Below are positions 1 through 5,704 of a DNA stretch of 5,704 nucleotides, in pieces. Source of the DNA: JAAYKM01 sp964411235 (GTDB taxonomy: Bacteria > Desulfobacterota > Syntrophia > Syntrophales > JAAYKM01); the NCBI GenBank assembly GCA_964411235.1, contig CAYPKE010000150.1, positions 1-5,704 on the forward strand, written 5' to 3'. Position numbers and translations under genes: made by a program. Positions within the stretch are counted from its first letter, which is position 1, and each line of letters opens with the position of its first letter. The notes beneath the pieces were generated by a model. The model did no database searches and had not been told where the DNA came from. It saw only the letters and a program-made list of their open reading frames with translations.

Positions 1-1
1 G

Positions 2-577
2 CCGGACAAACCAACCTACGTCGAAATCGATTTCGAAAAGGGAAATCCCGTGGCCATTGACGGTGAATGTCTCGGGCCTGCAGAGCTGATGGACCGTCTC
101 AATACAATGGCCGGCGATAACGGCATCGGCCGGGTGGACATGGTTGAAAACCGCTTTGTCGGAATGAAATCCCGAGGCGTCTATGAAACGCCCGGAGGCA
201 CTGTCCTTTGGGCGGCACACCGTGCCGTCGAATCGCTGACGATGGACAGGGAAGTCATGTGTATGCGTGATTCCCTCATTCCCAAGTATGCTCAGCTTGT
301 TTACAACGGCTTCTGGTATTCTCCGGAGATGAAAACACTGCAGGTGTTCATCGATGAAACCCAGGAGAATGTAACGGGCACGGCCAGGATGAAGCTTTAC
401 AAAGGCAATTGCATCGTCGCCGGCAGGAAATCCCCTTATTCCATGTATCGGGAGGATTTCGCGACGTTTGAGCAGGACCAGGTTTATAATCAGATGGATG
501 CGACGGGATTCATTCGCTTAAATGCCCTGAGGCTTAGAATTCAGGCGATGAAAAAAGAACAAACAACAAAAGGCTGA
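2..577 (+). CDS. argG: Argininosuccinate synthase, C-terminal part (5' end outside window)
   Basis: Cytoplasmic enzyme of arginine synthesis that joins citrulline and aspartate, using ATP, to give argininosuccinate. The frame is open from base 2, so the gene starts upstream and only the last 191 residues are visible; the GTG at 50 is an internal valine, not a start. The block GIGRVDMVEN...MKSRGVYETPGG is the family signature. Its Glu (codon 146-148) and Tyr (codon 182-184) align with human ASS1 Glu270 and Tyr282, which bind citrulline. Further on, DREVM, KYAQLVYNGFW and GRKSPYSMY match the C-terminal oligomerisation region of the short type-1 ArgG family. The tail is lysine-rich (MKKEQTTKG) and ends in TGA. 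The ATP-binding N-terminal domain cannot be checked. argH follows after 54 bases, the usual partner for the next step. Family identification is very secure. Confidence 0.97.
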   Translation, partial: PDKPTYVEIDFEKGNPVAIDGECLGPAELMDRLNTMAGDNGIGRVDMVENRFVGMKSRGVYETPGGTVLWAAHRAVESLTMDREVMCMRDSLIPKYAQLVYNGFWYSPEMKTLQVFIDETQENVTGTARMKLYKGNCIVAGRKSPYSMYREDFATFEQDQVYNQMDATGFIRLNALRLRIQAMKKEQTTKG

Positions 578-581
578 GCAA

Positions 582-609
582 GCTGAAGCGAATTCATCGA
601 CCCTTCAGC
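582..609 (+). other. Imperfect stem-loop in the argG-argH gap
   Basis: GCTGAAG (582-588) and CTTCAGC (603-609) form a perfect 7-bp inverted repeat. CGA (589-591) can pair with TCG (597-599), extending the stem around a 5-base loop with a 3-base bulge (600-602). No T-run follows (the next bases are AGCTGAGAAAAG), so it is not an intrinsic terminator and argG-argH read-through is expected. It could be an mRNA processing or stability element, or chance. It fills much of the 54-base gap and ends 22 bases before the first possible argH start. Confidence 0.35.
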
Positions 610-631
610 AGCTGAGAAAAGCCGCGAGAGC

Positions 632-2020
632 ATGCGAGAAATCATGGAAGGCAAAGAAAAACTGTGGGGCGGACGCTTCCGGGAAACGACGGATAAGCAG
701 GTCGAAGTATTTACTGCATCCCTGCATTATGACCGTCGTCTTTACAATTATGACATCGCAGGAAGCATCGCCCATGCGAAAATGCTGGTACGCCAGGGGA
801 TCATCACGTCTCGGGAGGGAAGGATTATCATCCGCGGTCTGAAGTCGATCCGGGGCGAGATTGAAGGGGGACAGTTTATCTTTTCTCCCGAAGATGAAGA
901 TATTCACATGGCGATCGAAAAGGCCCTGATCAGGAAAACAGGCGGCGTCGGGGGGAAGCTTCACACGGGACGAAGCAGGAACGATCAGGTTGCCCTTGAT
1001 GTGCGGATGTATGTCCGTGACGAAATAAAGAGCACGGCAGCAGCATTGGAATCCATTAAGACGGTACTTGCGTCCTTGGCCGAAGTCGAAAAGGGCACCA
1101 TCATGCCGGGCTATACCCATCTCCAGAAGGCTCAGCCCGTTCTGTTGAGTCATTATTTTCTTGCATACTGGGAGATGTTCAACCGTGACGCCGAAAGGCT
1201 CAAAGATTGTGGCCGGCGCGTCAACCACATGCCGCTCGGTGCGGCCGCGTTGGCCGGAACTTCTCTCCCGATTGACCGTAGCTTTGTCGCCAAGCTGCTG
1301 CGTTTCCCGGCCGTGACGTCCAACAGCATGGATACCGTCTCCGACCGGGACTATATTGCAGAAGTCATTTTTGATCTTGCGCTGATCATGATGCACATGA
1401 GCCGTCTTTGTGAGGATATGATTCTTTGGTCGACGGATGAATTCAGGTATATGGAAATCTCCGATGCCTTCACGACGGGCAGCAGCATCATGCCCCAGAA
1501 GAAGAATCCCGATGTGGCAGAGCTTATCCGCGGAAAGACGGGGCGGGTTTATGGAGATCTGACGGCGGTACTGACATTGCTCAAAGGCTTGCCCATGACA
1601 TATAACAGAGACCTGCAGGAAGATAAGGAGCCACTTTTTGACGCCTTTGATACCGCGAAAGCTTCCCTGACAATCCTGACGGATATGTTGAAGGGGATCA
1701 ACTTCAACCGGCAAAGAATGAAAATGGAGGCAAGGCTGGGATTTTCAACGGCGACGGATGTGGCCGAGTACCTGGTCAAGATAGGTGTGCCGTTTCGTGA
1801 GGCCCACAGCATCGTCGGTAAGATTGTTTCACATTGCATTGATAACGGAAAGAATCTGTTTGACCTGGCGCTGGCCGAATACCGGAGTTTCTGCCCCGCC
1901 ATCGGAGAAGACATTTTTGATCATATTACAATCGAGCATTCCGTAAACGCGAAAAGAAGTGCCGGAGGTACGGCGGAAGAGAATGTTGTGAAAAGACTTT
2001 CTGAAATTAAGGGATTATGA
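632..2020 (+). CDS. argH: Argininosuccinate lyase
   Basis: Cleaves argininosuccinate into arginine and fumarate, the final step of arginine synthesis; a cytoplasmic homotetramer of the fumarase/aspartase superfamily. At 462 residues it has the normal length. Seen in order: KLWGGRF near the N-terminus (residues 10-16), HTGRSRNDQ (111-119), GYTHLQKAQP (160-169, carrying the active-site His163), and the superfamily signature GSSIMPQKKNPD (283-294) with the catalytic loop serine. All three conserved regions that build the composite active site are therefore intact. The start is uncertain: ATG at 632 and an in-frame ATG at 644 (MEGKEKLWGGRF) are both possible. Neither has a well-spaced Shine-Dalgarno sequence (GAGAG at 626-630 is 1 or 13 bases away), and the 644 start gives an N-terminus closer to typical family members. 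It follows argG by 54 bases and overlaps the lipoprotein gene by four bases. Confidence 0.97.
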   Translation: MREIMEGKEKLWGGRFRETTDKQVEVFTASLHYDRRLYNYDIAGSIAHAKMLVRQGIITSREGRIIIRGLKSIRGEIEGGQFIFSPEDEDIHMAIEKALIRKTGGVGGKLHTGRSRNDQVALDVRMYVRDEIKSTAAALESIKTVLASLAEVEKGTIMPGYTHLQKAQPVLLSHYFLAYWEMFNRDAERLKDCGRRVNHMPLGAAALAGTSLPIDRSFVAKLLRFPAVTSNSMDTVSDRDYIAEVIFDLALIMMHMSRLCEDMILWSTDEFRYMEISDAFTTGSSIMPQKKNPDVAELIRGKTGRVYGDLTAVLTLLKGLPMTYNRDLQEDKEPLFDAFDTAKASLTILTDMLKGINFNRQRMKMEARLGFSTATDVAEYLVKIGVPFREAHSIVGKIVSHCIDNGKNLFDLALAEYRSFCPAIGEDIFDHITIEHSVNAKRSAGGTAEENVVKRLSEIKGL

Positions 2021-2484
2021 AAAACAATCTGCTTGTATCGTTGTTCATAACAGCCATTTTCATCCTCACCACCTCATGGGGTTGCGGCAAAACCGGAGAC
2101 CCACGTCCGGCACAGATTCTGGAAACACGAAAACTTTCAACCCTTTTCCTGGACCAATCGGAATGCGGTGTTATCCTGACATGGAATCTTGCCGCGTATC
2201 GAAGCGCACCGGAACTCCTGAAAATTTACCGCACGGATTACGATATCGACGGAGGAGATTGTCCCACCTGTCCGGGGAAAAGGCGTTTGCTTGCGGAGTT
2301 GACCCATGACGAAATGGCCTTCATCCGTGAATATGACGGGAGTTACGTCTATTTTGACCGCAAGGTGCAGGAGGGTTTTCTCTATCGATATGCCATTGTT
2401 GTCTGTGGACACCGGGATGTTTGCAGCGAGCCTTCCGAAGAATCGGAAATAAGATTTACTTACTCAATGGAGCATTGTCCGTGA
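2017..2484 (+). CDS. Predicted lipoprotein with fibronectin-III-like body
   Basis: A 155-residue protein of unknown function. It starts with MKNN, a hydrophobic stretch at about residues 5-20, then SWGC with Cys23 as the probable lipidation site. Trp at -2 is not canonical for a lipobox, but Gly at -1 and Cys fit. The +2 residue is Gly, not Asp, which would favour the outer membrane. The segment after Cys23, CGKTGDPRPA, resembles the CGxKGPxxxP start of the small LptM/LppL (YifL) lipoproteins found next to lysA in other proteobacteria. Residues about 50-150 look like one fibronectin-III-type beta domain: VILTWNL, LKIYR, YVYFD, FLYRYAIVVC. Five further cysteines follow Cys50: 82 and 85 (CPTCP), 130 and 136, and 154, which suggests disulfides or metal binding. 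The ATG overlaps the argH stop (ATGA) behind AAGGGA at 2009-2014, and its stop overlaps the lysA start (GTGA). The lipoprotein call is fairly firm, the fold is inferred, and the role is unknown. Confidence 0.85.
   Translation: MKNNLLVSLFITAIFILTTSWGCGKTGDPRPAQILETRKLSTLFLDQSECGVILTWNLAAYRSAPELLKIYRTDYDIDGGDCPTCPGKRRLLAELTHDEMAFIREYDGSYVYFDRKVQEGFLYRYAIVVCGHRDVCSEPSEESEIRFTYSMEHCP
2469..2472 (+). promoter_or_regulatory. Ribosome binding site that fixes the lysA start
   Basis: GGAG lies 8 bases before GTG 2481, inside the last codons of the lipoprotein gene. It supports GTG 2481 as the lysA start over the longer in-frame TTG at 2421, which would extend far into the lipoprotein gene and add 20 residues not expected in LysA. 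Confidence 0.6.
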
Positions 2485-3737
2485 ACGATTTTCGTTACCT
2501 TAACCGACAGATGTGTTGTGAAAGGGTGCCGCTTGAAGCAATTGCCACCGCCGTCGGCACTCCTTTCTATGTCTATAGTTATGCGACGCTGAAACGCCAT
2601 TTCCGTGTATTCGATGACGCTTTTGCCCGGTTTCCCCACCTGACTTGCTTTGCCGTCAAATCCAATTCAAATATCGCAATCCTGCGCCTGTTTGCTGAAG
2701 AAGGCGGCGGTGTCGACATCGTTTCGGGTGGAGAACTGTACCGTGCGATCCGGGCAGGGGTTGATCCACTTAAGATCGTCTATTCAGGAGTCGGCAAGAA
2801 AAAGGAGGAAATCGAATATGCCCTGCATACGGGCATCCTGATGTTTAACGTCGAATCCTTTCAGGAGCTGGAAGCGATCAGCAACTGCGCCAAAAGAATG
2901 GGCAAGCGGGCCGGTATCGCCCTGAGGATAAATCCCGACGTCGATGCCCAGACCCATCCCCATATTTCCACAGGATTGAAAGAGAACAAATTCGGCATCG
3001 ATATCGGCGCATCTCTGGATGCGTACCGGCGCGCCAGAGAGCTGCCGCATATCGACGTCATCGGCGTAAGCTGTCACATCGGTTCGCAGATCACCCAAAC
3101 ATCCCCCTTTATTGATGCCCTGACAAGGCTCAAGGCGCTGCTGAAAAGATTAGAGGAGGAAGCTTTCGGCATACAATATCTTGATCTGGGCGGCGGCCTG
3201 GGCATTGTCTACAGGGACGAGACGCCGCCGCATCCGACTGAATATGCCCAAGCTCTTTTGGAATTTGCGCACGCGATGCCTTATACTTTCATCTTTGAAC
3301 CTGGGCGGGTGCTGGTGGGAAATGCGGGCGCCCTCGTGATCAGGATCCTTTACCAAAAAAAAACGGGTCAGAAGAATTTCGTTATTGTCGATGCGGGGAT
3401 GAATGACCTGATCCGTCCGAGCATGTATGATTCTTATCACCGGATTCTGCCGGTGAAAGAGGGTGGGGAAGGGGAAATCGTCGCCGATATTGTCGGGCCG
3501 ATCTGTGAATCGGGCGATTTTCTGGCTAAAGAACGGGAAATGCCTGAAATGGAGCAAGATGACCTGATGGCGGTGATGAGTGCCGGTGCTTACGGTTTTT
3601 CCATGTCATCGAATTACAATTCGCGCCCCCGGGTGGCTGAGGTCCTGGTCCGTGAAGACCGTTTTTATGTGATCCGCAAAAGAGAAACCTATGAGGACCT
3701 GGTGCGCGGGGAAATGATTCCAGAATTAAAAAGTTAA
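2481..3737 (+). CDS. lysA: Diaminopimelate decarboxylase
   Basis: PLP enzyme (fold type III, alanine-racemase-like barrel plus beta domain) that decarboxylates meso-diaminopimelate to L-lysine in the cytoplasm, the last lysine step. From GTG 2481 it is 418 residues, the usual length. The PLP lysine is Lys60 in FAVKSNSN. His199 (CHIGSQ), the glycine loop GGGLG (237-241) and EPGR (273-276) hold the cofactor phosphate. CESGD (342-346) supplies the cysteine and glutamate that act across the dimer. GAYGFSMSSNYNSRPR follows, with the active-site Tyr371. The start is chosen because GTG overlaps the lipoprotein stop as GTGA, has GGAG 8 bases upstream, and gives MNDFRYLNRQ, a normal LysA N-terminus. 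A run of nine A bases (3355-3363) encodes part of QKKT. It sits between a lipoprotein gene and dapA, consistent with a lysine/DAP cluster. Confidence 0.97.
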   Translation: MNDFRYLNRQMCCERVPLEAIATAVGTPFYVYSYATLKRHFRVFDDAFARFPHLTCFAVKSNSNIAILRLFAEEGGGVDIVSGGELYRAIRAGVDPLKIVYSGVGKKKEEIEYALHTGILMFNVESFQELEAISNCAKRMGKRAGIALRINPDVDAQTHPHISTGLKENKFGIDIGASLDAYRRARELPHIDVIGVSCHIGSQITQTSPFIDALTRLKALLKRLEEEAFGIQYLDLGGGLGIVYRDETPPHPTEYAQALLEFAHAMPYTFIFEPGRVLVGNAGALVIRILYQKKTGQKNFVIVDAGMNDLIRPSMYDSYHRILPVKEGGEGEIVADIVGPICESGDFLAKEREMPEMEQDDLMAVMSAGAYGFSMSSNYNSRPRVAEVLVREDRFYVIRKRETYEDLVRGEMIPELKS

Positions 3738-3742
3738 GGAGG
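3736..3742 (+). promoter_or_regulatory. Strong ribosome binding site for dapA
   Basis: AAGGAGG is a perfect anti-16S match, 4 bases before the dapA ATG; its first two bases belong to the lysA TAA stop. It is the best Shine-Dalgarno in the window. This suggests dapA is translated efficiently in its own right rather than only by coupling to lysA. Confidence 0.8.
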
Positions 3743-3746
3743 TTTT

Positions 3747-4637
3747 ATGTTCAAGGGTGCTATCGTAGCTATTGTCACGCCTTTCAAGAGCGGCCAGGTC
3801 GATGAGGAAGCGCTGAGAAAGCTGATCGAATACCAGATCGAAAACGGTACCTCAGGCATTGTGCCTTGCGGGACTACGGGTGAATCTGCAACATTGTCGC
3901 ATGAGGAGCACGACCGGGTCATCGAAATAACCATCGATGCCGTTAAGAAAAGAGTGCCCGTCATTGCCGGAACGGGCTCAAACAGTACGGAGGAGGCGCT
4001 TCGGCTTACCAGGCATGCCCATGAGGCCGGGGCTGACGGGGCCCTGATTGTCTGCCCCTATTATAATCGTCCGACCCAGGAAGGACTTTTTCAGCATTAC
4101 AAGAGCATTGCCGAAGCGGTGCCGATACCGATTCTGGTGTACAATATACCCGGACGAACGGGAATCAATCTTAATCCGGATACCCTGGCGAGGCTGGAGC
4201 AAATTTCAAACATTGTGGGCGTGAAGGAAGCGGCGGGCTCCATCAAGCAGATGAGTGACATCATCGGCTTGTGCGGTCCCGAATTCGACGTGCTTTCCGG
4301 CGATGACGCCTTTACGCTGCCGCTGCTCGCTCTGGGGGGGCAAGGTGTTATCTCGGTGATTTCAAATGTTGCCCCGTCGGACATGGCGGCCATGGTAAGC
4401 GCCTTCGAAACGGGCGATCTGGAGAAAGCCAGAAGGATCCATTATAAAATGATTCCCCTTATCGACGCCTTGTTTATCGAGTCCAATCCCGCGCCTGTGA
4501 AAGCGGCACTGTCCATGATGGACATGATCGACTACGAAGTGCGTTTGCCGTTGTGCAAACTCGTACAGGGAAATTATGATAAAGTGCAAAAGGCGCTGGC
4601 TGACTACGGTCTGATATCGAAAGGAGCGAGGAGCTGA
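3747..4637 (+). CDS. dapA: 4-hydroxy-tetrahydrodipicolinate synthase
   Basis: Condenses pyruvate with aspartate semialdehyde, the first committed step of the DAP/lysine pathway; a cytoplasmic tetramer of (beta/alpha)8 barrels. It is 296 residues, a normal length. The Schiff-base lysine is Lys160 in GVKEA. The catalytic triad maps to Thr43 (CGTTGES), Tyr132 (YNIPGRTG) and Tyr106 of the partner subunit (CPYYNRP). Arg137 matches the substrate-carboxylate arginine of the E. coli enzyme, with numbering one lower throughout. The lysine-inhibition residues of E. coli DapA also appear conserved: Ala48, His52, His55, Asn79, Glu83, Tyr105. Feedback inhibition by lysine is therefore plausible, though not shown. 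The start ATG is set by AAGGAGG 4 bases upstream. It follows lysA by 9 bases and precedes dapB by 2. NanA-type aldolases share the fold, but the motifs and neighbours point clearly to DapA. Confidence 0.97.
   Translation: MFKGAIVAIVTPFKSGQVDEEALRKLIEYQIENGTSGIVPCGTTGESATLSHEEHDRVIEITIDAVKKRVPVIAGTGSNSTEEALRLTRHAHEAGADGALIVCPYYNRPTQEGLFQHYKSIAEAVPIPILVYNIPGRTGINLNPDTLARLEQISNIVGVKEAAGSIKQMSDIIGLCGPEFDVLSGDDAFTLPLLALGGQGVISVISNVAPSDMAAMVSAFETGDLEKARRIHYKMIPLIDALFIESNPAPVKAALSMMDMIDYEVRLPLCKLVQGNYDKVQKALADYGLISKGARS
4628..4633 (+). promoter_or_regulatory. Ribosome binding site for dapB
   Basis: GAGGAG lies 6 bases before the dapB ATG, within the final dapA codons; a second purine-rich block, AAGGAG, is at 4621-4626. 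With only 2 bases between the dapA stop and the dapB start, translation of the two is probably coupled. Confidence 0.65.
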
Positions 4638-4639
4638 AT

Positions 4640-5461
4640 ATGATCAAGGCAATCGTGACGGGCGCGGGCGGCCGGATGGGAAGCCGTATTCTCAGCCTCC
4701 TGAATGAAACCGAGGGAATTCGCGCTGTCGGCGCTGTGGAACAGGCAGGTCATCCCCTGATTGGAACAGAGGTTGAAGTGAATGAGGGGGGTGAAAAATT
4801 TCGTTTTACAGTAGAGAGCGATCTCCGGGAATGCGTCGATCAGGCTGATGTCATCATCGATTTCACCCATCATGAAGTTTCTGTGACCAATCTCGAACTC
4901 GCTGCAGCAGCAGATAAGGCGATCGTCATCGGCAGCACGGGGTTTTCAGCCGAGGAAATGAAACGAATCACGGCGCTTTCAGCCGGGTTGAGGTGTGTTC
5001 TTTCACCTAATATGAGCGTCGGTGTCAATGTGATGTTCAAAGTGATCGGATCGGTCGCAGCCGTTCTCGGCGATGAATACGATGTGGAGATTGTGGAAGC
5101 GCATCACCGTTTGAAAAAAGATGCCCCAAGTGGAACGGCCATGAAAATGGCTCATATCCTGGCTGAAAATCTGGGACGTGATCTGGAGGAGGCAGGTGTG
5201 TACTTGCGTAAAGGGCTGATCGGAGAGCGAAGCGCCAGGGAAATCGGTATCCAGACCGTTCGGGCAGGGGACATCGTGGGAGAGCACATGGTTCTGTTCG
5301 GCGGGGTCGGTGAGCGTCTGGAATTCATCCACCGCGCCCATAATCGCGATAATTTTGCCCGCGGTGCAATCAGGGCCGCCAAATGGGTTGTGGATCAGAA
5401 GCCTAAACTGTATGATATGCAGGATGTACTCGGCCTGAGAAACATGGTCATTCAGGGCTGA
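4640..5461 (+). CDS. dapB: 4-hydroxy-tetrahydrodipicolinate reductase
   Basis: Reduces the DapA product to tetrahydrodipicolinate with NAD(P)H, the second DAP-pathway step, in the cytoplasm. It is 273 residues, close to the E. coli protein (273). The N-terminal Rossmann domain shows GAGGRMG (8-14), DFT (74-76) and GSTGF (98-102). The substrate domain carries EAHHRLKKDAPSGTA (153-167), in which His155 and Lys159 correspond to the E. coli catalytic His159 and Lys163. The dinucleotide-specificity loop reads VEQAGHPLIG. Glu34 matches E. coli Glu38, but Gln35 replaces Arg39, which contacts the NADPH phosphate, so a tilt to NADH is possible. The start ATG has GAGGAG 6 bases upstream and gives MIKAIVTGAGGRMG, the expected N-terminus. 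It is placed 2 bases after dapA. Identification is secure; cofactor preference is inference. Confidence 0.97.
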   Translation: MIKAIVTGAGGRMGSRILSLLNETEGIRAVGAVEQAGHPLIGTEVEVNEGGEKFRFTVESDLRECVDQADVIIDFTHHEVSVTNLELAAAADKAIVIGSTGFSAEEMKRITALSAGLRCVLSPNMSVGVNVMFKVIGSVAAVLGDEYDVEIVEAHHRLKKDAPSGTAMKMAHILAENLGRDLEEAGVYLRKGLIGERSAREIGIQTVRAGDIVGEHMVLFGGVGERLEFIHRAHNRDNFARGAIRAAKWVVDQKPKLYDMQDVLGLRNMVIQG

Positions 5462-5514
5462 AGGCGGAATATGTATTTGTAACAGTCCGGCCGATTGCAT
5501 GGCGAGAAAATACG

Positions 5515-5704
5515 ATGCTTGACCTCGGCAATGTTGTCCATATCGGTTTGGGAGCGAATGAAGATTCACCTTATGAACGGTGCGTCGAAGCGATACAGCG
5601 GTTGTCCGTGACGAATGCAATCACGCCAGTCCAATGTTCTCCTTTTTACAGGACGGAACCGATCGGGGAAAAAAATCAGCAATGGTTTATCAATGCTGCC
5701 TTGG
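5515..5704 (+). CDS. folK: HPPK (2-amino-4-hydroxy-6-hydroxymethyldihydropteridine pyrophosphokinase), N-terminal part
   Basis: Transfers pyrophosphate from ATP to 6-hydroxymethyl-dihydropterin in folate synthesis. Only the first 63 codons are present; the gene runs off the right edge. The family pattern is clear: VHIGLGANEDSP at the N-terminus (E. coli HPPK has IAIGSNLASP), ERCVEAIQRL, then CSPFYRTEPIG and QQWFINAAL, equivalent to SSFYRTPPLG and QPDYLNAAV. Ala replaces the common Ser in the GSN motif, a mild variation. ATG 5515 is chosen because it leaves a short normal lead-in (MLDLGNV). The only nearby purine-rich stretch is GCGAGAAAA (5502-5510), a weak ribosome site. The frame stays open further upstream without a good start codon. 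It lies 53 bases after dapB with no terminator between, so it may be the distal gene of the operon. The later active-site region (HPR..R) is not in view. Confidence 0.88.
   Translation, partial: MLDLGNVVHIGLGANEDSPYERCVEAIQRLSVTNAITPVQCSPFYRTEPIGEKNQQWFINAAL

Noticed and set aside
578..631. Intrinsic terminator between argG and argH
   Set aside because: There is a stem-loop but no following T-run, and the stem is bulged; read-through is more likely.
605..1714. Long minus-strand open frame (369 codons) opposite argH
   Set aside because: It lies wholly against a well-supported argH, its translation shows no recognisable domain (rich in His, Arg, Phe and Asp without motifs), and it appears to be a by-product of argH codon use.
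2076..2412. Alternative open frames on both strands inside the lipoprotein gene
   Set aside because: Neither shows family motifs, while the 2017-2484 frame has a signal peptide, lipobox cysteine and clean overlaps with its neighbours.
2421..2480. Upstream TTG start extending lysA by 20 residues
   Set aside because: It would overlap the lipoprotein gene by 64 bases and add a non-family N-terminus. GTG 2481 has a GGAG 8 bases upstream and a GTGA overlap.
4048..4067. TATAAT (4062-4067) with TTGTCT upstream, resembling a promoter
   Set aside because: The spacing between the boxes is about 8 bases, far too short, and the TATAAT is just the codons for the conserved PYYN motif of DapA.
5003..5620. 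Minus-strand open frame (205 codons) opposite dapB and the folK start
   Set aside because: It covers conserved coding regions of two plus-strand genes, has no ribosome site or family motifs that I can see, and is best explained as a shadow frame.

Overview
The window is a compact, single-strand (+) biosynthetic gene run: the 3' part of argG, then argH, a small lipoprotein gene, lysA, dapA, dapB, and the 5' part of folK. Every gene reads left to right. Gaps are 54 bases or less, and two junctions are 4-base overlaps, so most of it looks like one operon. The order argG-argH-lipoprotein-lysA-dapA-dapB, the lipoprotein with its CPxCP motif, and moderate GC suggest a Gram-negative bacterium of the deltaproteobacterial type (Desulfobacterota; Geobacter- or Syntrophus-like). 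That placement is inferred from remembered gene order and protein style, not from a search.

Layout: bases 2-577 encode the C-terminal 191 residues of argininosuccinate synthase. A 54-base gap with an imperfect stem-loop leads to argininosuccinate lyase (632-2020). A predicted secreted lipoprotein with a fibronectin-III-like body (2017-2484) overlaps argH by ATGA and lysA by GTGA. Diaminopimelate decarboxylase (2481-3737) is followed after 9 bases by dihydrodipicolinate synthase (3747-4637), and 2 bases later by dihydrodipicolinate reductase (4640-5461). After 53 bases the start of HPPK (folK, 5515-5704) runs off the window.

Function: ArgG and ArgH perform the last two steps of arginine synthesis (citrulline + aspartate to argininosuccinate to arginine + fumarate). 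DapA and DapB perform the first two committed steps of diaminopimelate/lysine synthesis, and LysA the last (meso-DAP to lysine). The middle DAP steps are not encoded here. FolK belongs to folate synthesis. The catalytic residues I could locate are intact in ArgH, LysA, DapA and DapB, and I see no frameshift.

I found no mobile element, CRISPR array, RNA gene or intrinsic terminator, and nothing that amounts to a new defence or other exotic system. The least explained item is the lipoprotein embedded between arginine and lysine genes. Other points are the DapB cofactor-loop residue, the intact lysine-inhibition site of DapA, an A9 run in lysA, and the argG-argH stem-loop.
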